Shown: positions 55,433-64,000, counted from the stretch's first letter. The stretch: 64,000 nt of DNA from UBA4810 sp002479215 (GCA_049514435.1 JBEKVB010000012.1:45865-109864); one strand, 5' to 3'. A program made the numbers and translations. Notes: generated by a model not told the origin, from the letters alone.

Positions 55433-56731
55433 ATGGCGAATGTTGCGATTGTAGGCACCCAGTGGGGTGATGAGGGCAAGGGTAAAGTCGTCGATCTTTA
55501 CGCCGAAAAAGCGGATGTGATTGCCCGGTTTCATGGGGGAAACAACGCCGGGCACACGCTTGTTGTGAGTGGCAGAAAAACTATTCTGCATTTGATCCCT
55601 TCAGGAATTTTACACGACAATAAAACCTGTATCATCGGCAACGGTGTTGTTGTCGATCCGGCGGTTTTGCTTCAGGAAATAGAAGAATTACAAAAAGCTT
55701 CTCTTTTACCGCCAGGCACAAAGCTTCTGCTAAGCGAAAGAGCCCATCTGATTATGCCTTACCACCGCAGTATTGATCTGGCGCGGGAGGCGCACGGTTC
55801 CGGGAAAAAAATCGGCACGACAGGCCGAGGCATCGGTCCGGCTTATGAAGACAAGGCCGCACGCACGGGGATTCGTGTCATTGATCTGTATGATGAAAAA
55901 ATTTTCCGGGAAAAACTTCACCGCGCTCTGGAGGAAAAAAACTTTTTGCTCCAGGGATTATTCGGGCAAAAGCCGTTGGACGAAAACGAAATTGCGCTCC
56001 AGTATATGGGTTTTGCCGAAAAACTCAGGCCCTATGTTGCCGATACTTCCCTGGTGCTGGATAAAGCACGCAGTCAAGGAAAGAAAATGCTCTTTGAAGG
56101 AGCGCAGGGCTCCCAGCTTGACGTTGATTACGGAACATACCCTTACGTGACTTCTTCTAATACAACGGCGGGTAATGCTTCCTGCGGCAGCGGTATCGGC
56201 GCCAGCGCCGTGAATAGGGTGGTAGGCATTTGCAAAGCCTACACCACAAGGGTGGGCGAAGGCCCATTCCCCACCGAATTGAAAGATGAGGTAGGAGAAT
56301 ACATGCAAAAGGTCGGGCAGGAGTTCGGCGCCACCACCGGAAGGAAACGCCGCTGCGGCTGGCTTGATATCGTGCTGGTGCGGCAGGCGATAAGGATATC
56401 CGGCGTCACCGATCTGGCGATTACCAAACTCGATGTTCTGACCGGATTGGATAAAATTAAAATTTGCGTCGGCTATAAAACACCGGAAGGTGATTACACG
56501 CACGCCGTGCCAGCAAATATGCGAGTTCTTTCCCAATGCCAGCCGGTGTATGAGGAATTTGCCGGCTGGAAAGGAGAAATTCTGTATGCGCGCAAAATGC
56601 AAGAACTTCCCGTCAATGCCCGGAAATATTTGAACCGTCTGGAAGAGTTGGCGGGAGCAAGGATTTCTCTTGTTTCGGTTGGTTCTGGCCGTGAGGAGAC
56701 AATTTCCCTGCAAGATCCTTTTCGCGATTGA
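55433..56731 (+). CDS. purA: Adenylosuccinate synthetase
   Basis: A 432-residue enzyme joining IMP and aspartate with GTP. Motifs: GTQWGDEGKGKVVD at the start, GGNNAGHT, GTTGRGIGPAYEDK, RVGEGPFPTEL and GRKRRCGWLD. All main catalytic residues are present. Start ATG 55433 with AGGAAA about 10 bp upstream, 14 bp after the serA remnant. Confidence 0.97.
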   Translation: MANVAIVGTQWGDEGKGKVVDLYAEKADVIARFHGGNNAGHTLVVSGRKTILHLIPSGILHDNKTCIIGNGVVVDPAVLLQEIEELQKASLLPPGTKLLLSERAHLIMPYHRSIDLAREAHGSGKKIGTTGRGIGPAYEDKAARTGIRVIDLYDEKIFREKLHRALEEKNFLLQGLFGQKPLDENEIALQYMGFAEKLRPYVADTSLVLDKARSQGKKMLFEGAQGSQLDVDYGTYPYVTSSNTTAGNASCGSGIGASAVNRVVGICKAYTTRVGEGPFPTELKDEVGEYMQKVGQEFGATTGRKRRCGWLDIVLVRQAIRISGVTDLAITKLDVLTGLDKIKICVGYKTPEGDYTHAVPANMRVLSQCQPVYEEFAGWKGEILYARKMQELPVNARKYLNRLEELAGARISLVSVGSGREETISLQDPFRD

Positions 56732-56866
56732 AGTTGTGTCAATTTCTCCTTGATTTTCTGGTGGGCCGTGCGGTGATTGTTTTGTACAATAGTAGCGTAA
56801 AATAGACACTCTATGTTACCAGAGTACTCTTTAATAAAAAGACATGGAAAGGAATAGGAGGTATTT

Positions 56867-58027
56867 ATGTATCGGATCGATCTGTTGAACAAGATTTCGA
56901 AAAAGGGCCTCAACCTTTTTACGGAGAAGTATCAATATCGCACGGATATTCCCGATCCCGACGGTATCCTGGTGAGAAGCAAGGAAATGAAAGACATGAC
57001 CCTGCCGTCAAGTCTGAAAGCCATTGCTCGCGCTGGCGCCGGCGTCAATAATATTCCTATTGATAAATGTTCGGAGAAAGGCATCGTCGTTTTTAATACC
57101 CCGGGGGCAAACGCCAACGGCGTGAAAGAACTGGTTATCCTGGGCATGCTACTGGCCTCTCGCAAGGTGGTGGAAGGAATTGTCTGGACCAAGGGGCTGA
57201 TCGGTGAAGGCGACAAGGTGCCGGACCTGATCGAAAAGAGCAAATCCAAGTTCGGCGGCACCGAGATCCTCGGCAAGAAGCTCGGCGTGGTGGGCCTGGG
57301 AGCCATCGGCACCATGGTAGCCAATGCAGCCGAAGGGCTGGGCATGGAAGTATGGGGATATGATCCGTTCCTGTCCATCGAGGCAGCCTGGCGGCTGTCC
57401 CACAATACCAAAAAGGCACCAAGTCAGGACAAACTCCTCGCCGAGTGCGATTTCATCACGCTGCACCTCCCTCAGAACAAGGACACCAAGGGATTCATCA
57501 ATGCCGATAAATTCGCGATCATGAAGAAGGGCGCCGTGCTCCTCAACTTTGCCAGAGGCGGGCTCGTGGATACCCCCTCCCTGAAGAAGGCCATCGCCGA
57601 CGGTATCGTGGCATGCTACGTAACGGACTTCCCCGATGAAGAGGTCATCAGGACGGACAAGGTCATCGCCATCCCGCATCTGGGCGCTTCGACCGAAGAA
57701 TCGGAAGAAAACTGTGCCATCATGGCAGCCATGCAGCTGATGGACTTCCTGGAGAACGGAAACATCAAGAACTCGGTCAATTTCCCGGAATGCGCACTGG
57801 AGAGGTCGGACAAGGCCAGGCTCACCATTTCGAACAAGAACGAGCCCGGCATGATCGAGAAGATCACACGCATGCTGGCGGACAACAAATTCAACATCGC
57901 CGACATGATCAACAAGAGTAAAGGGAACATGGCGTACAACATCATTGATCTGGAAGGCGATATTAAATCGGACATGGTAAAAAAAATTCAGTCCATCGAT
58001 GGCATCGTGACAGTCAGAGTGCTTTAG
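56867..58027 (+). CDS. serA: D-3-phosphoglycerate dehydrogenase SerA (short ACT type)
   Basis: A 386-residue enzyme. NAD-binding GVVGLGAIGTMVANAA (about 140), catalytic ARGGLVDT (Arg/Gly), a Glu in FPDEEV and the His in IPHLGASTEESE. The C-terminal ACT domain starts at about 315 (LTISNKNEPGMIEKITR). First step of serine synthesis. It is more like the clostridial type than the long SerA normal for this group, and its middle is GC-rich. Start ATG with TAGGAGGT. It may have replaced the decayed copy behind serC (inference). Confidence 0.95.
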   Translation: MYRIDLLNKISKKGLNLFTEKYQYRTDIPDPDGILVRSKEMKDMTLPSSLKAIARAGAGVNNIPIDKCSEKGIVVFNTPGANANGVKELVILGMLLASRKVVEGIVWTKGLIGEGDKVPDLIEKSKSKFGGTEILGKKLGVVGLGAIGTMVANAAEGLGMEVWGYDPFLSIEAAWRLSHNTKKAPSQDKLLAECDFITLHLPQNKDTKGFINADKFAIMKKGAVLLNFARGGLVDTPSLKKAIADGIVACYVTDFPDEEVIRTDKVIAIPHLGASTEESEENCAIMAAMQLMDFLENGNIKNSVNFPECALERSDKARLTISNKNEPGMIEKITRMLADNKFNIADMINKSKGNMAYNIIDLEGDIKSDMVKKIQSIDGIVTVRVL

Positions 58028-58144
58028 TCATCGAAGAGACGATTACATTGAAAGGTCCTTTCCGTAATAGAAATATTCGAGTTTCTCCTTGACACTCTAC
58101 AAAGTTGCTGTTAAGAGGGCACGTCCGAAAATGACTTAGAAAGT

Positions 58145-58219
58145 GGGCCGTTAGCTCAGAGGTAGAGCAGCGGACTTTTAATCCGTTGGCCGCGGGTTCA
58201 ATCCCCGCACGGCCCACCA
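58145..58219 (+). tRNA. tRNA-Lys (TTT)
   Basis: A 75-nt cloverleaf with encoded CCA. Acceptor GGGCCGT/ACGGCCC, anticodon loop CTTTTAA (anticodon TTT), T-loop GTTCAATC. Its 3' end touches a repeat copy. Confidence 0.96.
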
Positions 58220-58221
58220 AT

Positions 58222-58390
58222 GAGTCCCCCAAACAGAGATATTTTGTTATTATGCGCCCAGAGTGGCGCTGTTGGCGCGGTTCAACTCTGATGTGTTGGC
58301 CGGAGAGAATGGACAATAAGCCCGTTTGGGCCAGAATTCGGTTATTATCTCTATTTGATATTTTGGCGGCCAACAGATGTCCTGAGTTAT
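58222..58390 (+). repeat. ~170-bp repeat, copy A (abuts tRNA-Lys 3' end)
   Basis: Starts GAGTCCCCCAAACAGAG two bases after the tRNA CCA. The first ~85 bp match copy B (63665) with only two mismatches; the second half is less conserved. It contains hairpin-forming parts (TGCGCCCAGAGTGGCGC; AAGCCCGTTTGGGC). It has no ORF of its own on the plus strand; a minus-strand frame runs through it without a known product. Confidence 0.85.
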
Positions 58391-58455
58391 TCACAGATGA
58401 AATGTAATCGGTGACACAGATAAACGAATTCGGAGACAAACGCTTTTAGGCTAAC

Positions 58456-58617
58456 GTATTCGGCGACAAAAATTCACAAATGAAGTAAAAAAACAGGAAT
58501 TTTTTTCGGCCAATTTTTTTAAATATTTGTTTTGTTTATCTTATAATCTTGTTTTCCGTCACGCTCAGGCACGCCTAGTCACGGTTAGTCACGCTTCGCA
58601 CGTTTGTAACCGAATAC
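58456..58617. repeat. 162-bp element with inverted ends and a decamer tandem array
   Basis: Left end GTATTCGGCGACAAA and right end GTTTGTAACCGAATAC are inverted repeats with two mismatches. Inside, at 58561-58600, four 10-bp units (ACGCTCAGGC, ACGCCTAGTC, ACGGTTAGTC, ACGCTTCGCA) follow one another. Further TTCGG(A/T)GACA half ends stand at 58407 and 58428. A MITE or an IS relic. No ORF of note in 58391-58905. Confidence 0.6.
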
Positions 58618-58905
58618 TTTTAAACTGACAGATGTGAAGATTACCACTTGAAATCCTCAAAGCTGCCCCGTGCTACATACAGGAAGAAGGAAATGCTGCG
58701 TATACCTACAAAGCAACAAGCATGGCGGATGAAATATTTTGAGGATTTGCGTTTGAAATGATTTACCTAACGGGATACGGATCAGCCGCACCGCTTGGGG
58801 CATGGTCTGGCCATAAAAAACATCTCATCCAGAGGGCCATTTTATTCTACGGTTGCACAGTGATTTGTGGTAAGAAAAATCACATCAATTCCGTTAGGAG
58901 GTGCC

Positions 58906-60351
58906 ATGGAAACAGGCTACAAAGTATTCGATTATATCTTTAATCCGCGTGCCGTAGCGATAATCGGGGCATCTCCTTCTGATCTGGCTACCCTTGCGCA
59001 GATGAAAACAAAAATAAGGGAACGCCTGTATCTGGTGAACCCAAAATATACGGAGGTGCTGGGCAAAAAATGCTATCCGAGCATTCTGGATGTGGAGGCG
59101 GAAATCGATTATGTGATTATCGGCGTCTCTGCTTCGCTTCTGCCGCAGGTTCTGGAGCAGTGTATCCGTAAAGGCATCAAGGTCGCTCAGATTTTCACGG
59201 CTGGTTTCAGTGAGACAGGCATTCCCGAAAGAGTTAGGCAGGAAGAGGAATTAAAAGGACTGGCCAAAGGCAGAATCCGGCTCATCGGCCCCAATTGCTT
59301 CGGCGTCTACTGTCCCAAGGTGGGCCTGTCCATCGTACCGGAATCCCCGACCGAGGAAGGAGACATAGGCGTTGTCGTTCAAAGCGGCAGTTTTGCCGAA
59401 TCTTTCTCTTATTTCGCCGACACAAAAAATCTCCGGTTCAGCAAAGTAGTCAGTTACGGCAACGCCGCCGACCTGGACGGCGCCGATTTTCTGGAATACC
59501 TGGCGGATGACGCAGACACGAAACTCATTGCCTTTTACATCGAAGGCACGAAAAACGGCTCACGCCTGAAAGCCGCCCTGACCCGCGCGGCAGGGCAAAA
59601 GCCGGTGATTGCCATCAAAGGCGGGATGACTGCACAGGGCATGCGGGCGGCTAACTCTCATACGGCAGCACTGGCAGGATCTCCAGATATCTGGCGCGCC
59701 CTCTTCAGGCAGAGCGGTGCCCTGCAGGTAGAAAACTTCGATGAAATGGTAAATGCCCTGATAGCCTTTGACACCTCGCCCCTTCCCTCCGGGCGGGCCA
59801 TGGCTTTGATTACCAACTCCGGCGGCTTCAGCGTCATCCAGACTGACATGTGCTTGAAAGCTGGCATTGAAGTGCCCCGCTTTTCTTTGGAAACCGTTGA
59901 AACCCTTCGCACCCTGGTGCCCGCAGCCGGAACCAGTATCGGCAATCCATTAGACGCATGGCCAATCTATTACAATATTGGGCCGACGGGAAACATCGCC
60001 GACATTATCAAAATTGTAGCCGCAGACCGTCATATTCATTCCCTGGTCTTCCAATTTGATCAGTTTCGCTATTTGCGACGTATCCTGGGATCAGGCACTG
60101 ACGCCCATATGAAGCGGCTCATCGAATTGATGATCGAAGGATGCGAACATGCCCGTCAAAAGGAACATAAACCCGTCCTGATCACGGTTTCCCTGGATCC
60201 TTACCTGGAGGATGGAGAAGACAGGCATTATAATCTTCTTCTCAAAAGAACTTTTGCCGCCAGGGGTTTCCCTGTATATGCCACTCTGGACGCTACAGTC
60301 AAAGCCACTGCTAATTTGTGCCAATACTATGAAAGTCGTAACCGGGCATAA
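58906..60351 (+). CDS. ADP-forming acyl-CoA synthetase alpha subunit (first copy)
   Basis: A 481-residue protein with the CoA-binding Rossmann domain (FNPRAVAIIGASPSD at about 11), succinyl-CoA-ligase-like domains (VVQSGSFAESFSYF), and the phospho-histidine region NSHTAALAGSPDIWRAL (about 254). The ATP-grasp beta part is absent, as in split enzymes. These enzymes make ATP from acyl-CoA, ADP and phosphate. Start ATG 58906 with TAGGAGGT upstream. The second alpha copy is at 60864 and the beta at 62668. Confidence 0.9.
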   Translation: METGYKVFDYIFNPRAVAIIGASPSDLATLAQMKTKIRERLYLVNPKYTEVLGKKCYPSILDVEAEIDYVIIGVSASLLPQVLEQCIRKGIKVAQIFTAGFSETGIPERVRQEEELKGLAKGRIRLIGPNCFGVYCPKVGLSIVPESPTEEGDIGVVVQSGSFAESFSYFADTKNLRFSKVVSYGNAADLDGADFLEYLADDADTKLIAFYIEGTKNGSRLKAALTRAAGQKPVIAIKGGMTAQGMRAANSHTAALAGSPDIWRALFRQSGALQVENFDEMVNALIAFDTSPLPSGRAMALITNSGGFSVIQTDMCLKAGIEVPRFSLETVETLRTLVPAAGTSIGNPLDAWPIYYNIGPTGNIADIIKIVAADRHIHSLVFQFDQFRYLRRILGSGTDAHMKRLIELMIEGCEHARQKEHKPVLITVSLDPYLEDGEDRHYNLLLKRTFAARGFPVYATLDATVKATANLCQYYESRNRA

Positions 60352-60863
60352 AGCCGAGGCAAAATCAGAGTGGTAGACCACAAGTGTATGTCTTCAAATG
60401 GTTTTGAACAAATTGGATCAAAAACTAAGAGATGGTTTCAGCACTCATATAAACCTTTCCTGCCTTTTCAGTAAGTCTCAAAGTGCGATTCTGTTTCTTC
60501 GTGAAACACGGGATATTTATCCACGATTGCTGGTTGAAATCGAGTATTATTTTTAAGGGCGATGTTTTACCGATAACAGCAAGAAGTGCTTGTTGAGTAC
60601 ACCTCAAATCTTCAAGGCAACTGATCTGGCCAGTTTATTGAATATGGGATGAAATGTGTAACTCCGTGACAGCTTACTATCCTTTCTTCTGAAATCCATC
60701 TGTCTTCCTGAGAGCGTTAGGCCGAATAGTTTCATTTCTGTAGTAGATTTCAAATGCAATTTGACAAATATTAATAAAACATATTAATATATAACATTAA
60801 AAAATGACAGTGGAACGGCCGCTATTATATCATTACTATAATATCTTTTTTATATAAGGAAGA
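60352..60863. other. 512-bp intergenic region with promoter and repeat piece
   Basis: No gene. A third degenerate repeat piece lies at 60570-60602 (GATAACAGCAAGAAGTGCTTG, compare 63518). A sigma-70-like promoter follows at 60761-60790. Confidence 0.5.
60761..60790 (+). promoter_or_regulatory. Sigma-70-type promoter of the second alpha gene
   Basis: TTGACA, an 18-bp spacer, then TAATAT, 73 bp before the ATG. It is in a strongly AT-rich stretch, so chance matches are possible. Confidence 0.5.
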
Positions 60864-62321
60864 ATGTCTCCTGTGAACAATGCAGAAAATCTCGATTTTC
60901 TATTTCATCCCAGAACTATTGCTATTGCCGGTGTTTCGGAGAAAATTAACAAGTTCAGTTTCGGTTTAAGATTCCTCGAGAGCTTGATCCAATTCGGATT
61001 CAAGGGGAATATATACCCAATAAGCCCTACCGGTGGCGAGATCATGGGTATGAAAATATATAAAAGTGTTAAAGACATTCCTGGTAATATTGATTTCGTT
61101 ATTTCTGCCATTCCTGCCCGCTATACTCCGCAGCTTGTAGCGGATGCGGCTGAAAAGGGTGTCAGGGCTATACATTTTTTTACCTCGGGATTCGGCGAGA
61201 TAGAAAATATTGAAGGCAAACGTCTGCAGGCGGATATTATAGCCAGAGCAAAAGCTGGTGGAATTCGTGTGGTCGGGCCAAATTGCCTAGGCCTTTATTG
61301 CCCTTCCGGCGGCCTTTCCTTTAATGCTGACTTTGAAAAAGTGAGTGGTCCGGTCGCGATGATCTCTCAAAGCGGAGGCAATGCAGCACACTGTATACAG
61401 GAAGGCAACAGTAGGGGCGTATTTTTCAGCAAGGTCATAAGTATGGGCAATGGCGCCGATCTGAACGAGTCTGATTACCTGGAATATCTGGTGCACGATG
61501 ACGAAACACAAATTCTTACCGCTTATATCGAAGGCGTAAGAGAGGGTCGGCGCTTTTTGAGAGCCTTAAAATCGGCCACAAAGAGCAAACCTGTCATTAT
61601 ATTAAAGGTGGGTACATCCGAATCAGGGGCTGAGGCGGCGGTTTCACACACCTCTGCCCTGGCCGGTTCAAACCAGGTGTGGGAAGGCGTGTTACGGCAG
61701 ACAGGGGCCATCCGTGCAGGCAGCATTGAAGAAATGATAGATATAACACTAGCGTTTCAGCATATGTTGCCCCCCCACAAGGGAAACAAGATTGTTATTA
61801 CCGGTATTGGAGGTGGCGCCAGCGTTATCTTGGCTGATGAATTTACCAATGCAGGGCTGGTGCTGCCCAAGCTGAGTGATAAGCTGCGAAAAAGCCTGAT
61901 TGAATTGTATCCTTCAGAGGCCGGACGAATTTTTAAGAACCCTGTCGACCTCAATAATTTTGAAGGTCCTGAGATATTCTTTAAGACGATGAAAGCGCTT
62001 GATCAGTGTGAGGAAGCGGATCTGCTGGCCATACACGTAGCATTCGATCATTTTGGCCTTATTTCTATAAAAGATAAGGAATTTATGATAGGTATGTATC
62101 TGAAACTAATTGGTCAAATCAAAAAGGAAATTAAAAAGCCTCTGGCAGTCATCTTGCATAGCTACTCTTCCATTCAGATGAGGAAGCTTGCATATGATGC
62201 AGGTAAGGAGCTAACTGCAGCAGGATTCGCCGTTTTTCCCTCAATACAGCGGGCTGCCATAGCCTTGAGCAAGTTCATACGCTATCATGAAGAACGCAGA
62301 ACAGCGGGCCGGATAAAGTAG
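60864..62321 (+). CDS. ADP-forming acyl-CoA synthetase alpha subunit (second copy)
   Basis: A 485-residue paralogue of the first copy with the same order: CoA-binding FHPRTIAIAGVSEK, MISQSGGNAAHCIQ, and the phospho-His segment AAVSHTSALAGSNQVWEG. The two copies are clearly diverged, so not a recent duplication. The start could be ATG 60864 (AAGGA only 3 bp away) or the GTG four codons on. Between it and the beta gene lies a tyrA relic. Confidence 0.9.
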   Translation: MSPVNNAENLDFLFHPRTIAIAGVSEKINKFSFGLRFLESLIQFGFKGNIYPISPTGGEIMGMKIYKSVKDIPGNIDFVISAIPARYTPQLVADAAEKGVRAIHFFTSGFGEIENIEGKRLQADIIARAKAGGIRVVGPNCLGLYCPSGGLSFNADFEKVSGPVAMISQSGGNAAHCIQEGNSRGVFFSKVISMGNGADLNESDYLEYLVHDDETQILTAYIEGVREGRRFLRALKSATKSKPVIILKVGTSESGAEAAVSHTSALAGSNQVWEGVLRQTGAIRAGSIEEMIDITLAFQHMLPPHKGNKIVITGIGGGASVILADEFTNAGLVLPKLSDKLRKSLIELYPSEAGRIFKNPVDLNNFEGPEIFFKTMKALDQCEEADLLAIHVAFDHFGLISIKDKEFMIGMYLKLIGQIKKEIKKPLAVILHSYSSIQMRKLAYDAGKELTAAGFAVFPSIQRAAIALSKFIRYHEERRTAGRIK

Positions 62322-62334
62322 GAAAGTCCGGCGC

Positions 62335-62618
62335 TGGATGATGCGGCCGGGTAAAATGTTGTTTTATGTCTGACTCGGTGCCGCAGATGGCTGCCCTGGC
62401 TGAAAGGGATACTGGAGAAAAATGACTTAGTTGTAACCGAAAAAAACCCGAAAGATCATAATAGAATGATGGCTGTTGTTCAGGTACTCAATCATCTCAA
62501 TACGATTACGTCAGGCATGGCGATGAGGAACATTATTACGAATATTTGTTATCAGATAATTTTATATTATTCAAGAATGCAACCGGAATACAAAAGATTG
62601 ACAGGCCATCTTTTTTAA
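62335..62618 (+). pseudogene. C-terminal remnant of prephenate dehydrogenase (tyrA)
   Basis: Frame from 62382: RRWLPWLKGILEK, then DLVVTEKNPKDHNRMMAVVQ and VLNHLNTITSGMAM, the TyrA pattern (EEHDRMMAVVQVLTHF-type). The preceding GKMLFYV is in another frame, so one frameshift. The N-terminal NAD domain is missing. A relic between the alpha and beta synthetase genes. Confidence 0.65.
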
Positions 62619-62667
62619 AAGTAAGGATATGTATTATAACCTATTTTACAGGTAGAGGTGCCATAAA

Positions 62668-63348
62668 ATGACTGATCCCAAATCTTTAATTTACAATGTG
62701 AAATCCTCTGGCCGGAAGGCTTTGAATGAATATGAGGCTAAGTTGTTTCTTGCGGCTTTTGGCGTACCCGTGTGCCGGGAGGTTCTGGCATCTTCCGTTG
62801 ATGCTGCGGCTGCGGAAGCGGTCAAGATAGGATTTCCCGTTGTTCTTAAGGCGTCGGGAGAAAAATTGGTGCACAAAACCGAAGTAGGTGGCGTCGTCCT
62901 GAATGTGAAGAATAAGCAGGAGATCAAATCGGAAGGCCGGCGTCTCCTTGAGATTCCGGGATGCGAGGCCCTTTCAGTACAAGAGATGATCGTGGGCGCC
63001 CGGGAACTGGTCTGCGGCTTGACCCGTGACCACTCATTCGGGGCATCTGTGATGTTCGGCCTCGGGGGCATTTTAACAGAAACTCTGAAAGACACCGTTT
63101 TTCGGATTGCACCTCTGGCAATGTACGACGCAAAGGATATGATGTCGGGGATCAGAGCCAATACCATTCTGCAGCCTTTCCGCGGAGAAGCGGCCGTGGA
63201 TATGGATCTTTTGGCAAAAATCCTCATTGTGGTAGGAGAGATCGGTCTTCAATACGAATCGATTGCCGAAATAGATATCAATCCCCTGAAGATTTGCCGT
63301 GATGGAAAGCCTGTGGCAGTAGATGCACTGATTGTGTTCACAGCCTAA
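62668..63348 (+). CDS. ADP-forming acyl-CoA synthetase beta subunit (ATP-grasp)
   Basis: A 226-residue ATP-grasp protein: ALNEYEAKLFLAAFGVP, VLKASGEKLVHKTEVGGV (the Lys/His region), VQEMIVGARELVCG, and the metal-binding end AEIDINPLKI. It binds ADP/ATP and phosphate and joins with an alpha subunit. Start ATG with GAGGTG 8 bp upstream. Two alpha genes and one beta gene stand here on the same strand. Confidence 0.93.
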   Translation: MTDPKSLIYNVKSSGRKALNEYEAKLFLAAFGVPVCREVLASSVDAAAAEAVKIGFPVVLKASGEKLVHKTEVGGVVLNVKNKQEIKSEGRRLLEIPGCEALSVQEMIVGARELVCGLTRDHSFGASVMFGLGGILTETLKDTVFRIAPLAMYDAKDMMSGIRANTILQPFRGEAAVDMDLLAKILIVVGEIGLQYESIAEIDINPLKICRDGKPVAVDALIVFTA

Positions 63349-63553
63349 TTTTTTATTGTTAATTATTACACCTGCAATAAAATATCTAAACGATGTCATT
63401 CCGGCTTGTGCCTGACCTGTACCCGACATTTGTACCGCATGTTAAGTTAAAATTCCGTAGTTTTTTGATGATTACCAATTGAAAGGTTGTATAAATATCA
63501 AGACTGACGAGTTGCGGATAACAGGAAGAAGTGTTTGTCGATTCAAATACCGT

Positions 63554-63612
63554 AAGCCCGTTCGGGCCAGAATTTGGTTATTCTCTCTTTTGGATATTTT
63601 GACGGCCAACAG
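63554..63612 (+). repeat. Partial repeat piece (second half of the ~170-bp unit)
   Basis: AAGCCCGTTCGGGCCAGAAT and the following TTATTCTCTC...GGCCAACAG match the second half of copies A and B. It is preceded by GGATAACAGGAAGAAGTG, shared with the piece at 60572. Confidence 0.7.
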
Positions 63613-63637
63613 ATTTAGAATGATTATGTTGGCTGTT

Positions 63638-63662
63638 GTTCCAATCCCCTTCCGCTCCACCA
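63638..63662 (+). pseudogene. tRNA 3'-end fragment
   Basis: GTTCCAATCCCCTTCCGCTCCACCA looks like the T-arm, acceptor strand and CCA of a tRNA; the 5' part is absent. It touches repeat copy B just as tRNA-Lys touches copy A. Confidence 0.55.
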
Positions 63663-63664
63663 CC

Positions 63665-63835
63665 GAGTCCCCCAAACAGAGATATTTTGCCATTATGCGC
63701 CCAGAGTGGCGCTGTTGGCGCGGTTCAACTCTGATGTGTTGGCCGGAGAGAGCAGACTTTAAGCGCGTTCGGACTAGAATTCAGTTATTCTCTCTATTGG
63801 ATATTTTGGCGGCCAACTCATGTGTCCTGAGTTAT
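63665..63835 (+). repeat. ~170-bp repeat, copy B (abuts a tRNA 3' fragment)
   Basis: Starts GAGTCCCCCAAACAGAG two bases after the CCA of the tRNA fragment. Nearly identical to copy A over its first 85 bp. The rest of the window (63836-64000) shows no gene. Confidence 0.85.
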
Positions 63836-64000
63836 ATGGGGTCTGATAACAGGCACTGACAACAAAAGTTTTAATTTACCTCTTTCACCTTGTGTTCTTA
63901 TAATTTATCGTATGGTATAAAATACTTTGGGACACCGGGGTAAAAGGGAAGAGTGAATCTGTGTTTCACCTGATGCCTGAGAGCATGGTTTGTAGATTAG

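Noticed and set aside
58014..58439. Minus-strand frame through tRNA-Lys and repeat copy A (contains GRAGIEPAANG)
   Set aside because: The GRAGIEPAANG-type string is the well-known false translation of a tRNA gene; no start or family supports a protein.
58558..58602. CRISPR-like array
   Set aside because: The units are 10 bp long and contiguous without spacers; no cas genes are near.

Overview
This window looks like a chromosomal segment of a strictly anaerobic Desulfobacterota (deltaproteobacterial) bacterium, most likely close to the syntrophic Syntrophus/Smithella group. That placement is inferred from gene content and not from a marker phylogeny. The content behind it is a heterodisulfide-reductase/Flx-type electron-bifurcation operon, sigma-54 regulation with NtrB/NtrC-like partners, an F-type ATP synthase c subunit with a signal peptide, split ADP-forming acyl-CoA synthetases, and AT-rich core genes interrupted by GC-richer blocks.

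Layout. 1-8.3 kb (minus): hdrA fusion, mvhD/flxD, flxC-like, hdrC, hdrB and a flxB-like gene cut by the window edge; flxA is expected just outside. 8.7-10.8 kb: engB, two palindromic repeat elements, and a SIR2-family gene broken by an in-frame TGA. 10.8-17.4 kb: an NtrC-type regulator, its histidine kinase and a small membrane protein (minus), then a long AT-rich gap with a sigma-54 promoter that reads into a lone atpE plus a Cache-domain membrane protein (plus). 17.5-27.5 kb (mostly minus): rnpB, an RNase H, a zinc-ribbon coiled-coil protein, a CAT-anticodon tRNA, rpoD, dnaG, yqeY, a HIT protein, and his genes (hisA, hisB, hisG, hisI). 28.4-35.6 kb: a GC-rich block with an RraA-like gene, a group II intron 5' fragment and a complete RND efflux operon. 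36-42.3 kb: decayed material (an NtrC-family pseudogene, an IS3 fragment) between two outer-membrane porin genes, one with a Pho-box-like repeat. 42.3-53.5 kb: housekeeping genes (aldo/keto reductase, lspA, ileS, DUF493, groEL/groES, radA, cstA). 54-58.2 kb: serC, a decayed serA end, purA, an intact serA of a different type, and tRNA-Lys. 58.2-63.8 kb: two ADP-forming acyl-CoA synthetase alpha genes and one beta gene, bracketed by ~170-bp direct repeats that both abut tRNA 3' ends.

How the genes fit together. The Hdr/Flx operon would couple NAD(P)H, ferredoxin and a disulfide or other acceptor. The ADP-forming synthetases would turn acyl-CoA into ATP. The sigma-54 two-component pair beside the atpE/Cache unit suggests regulated expression of an extra ATP-synthase rotor subunit.

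The observations most worth a second look are: an RpoD-type sigma factor whose -35-recognition helix-turn-helix (region 4.2) is missing; the lone atpE plus output-less Cache protein behind a sigma-54 promoter; the HdrA-GltD-HdrA triple fusion; the SIR2 gene interrupted by TGA; and the decay of an ancestral serA beside serC with a different serA downstream.
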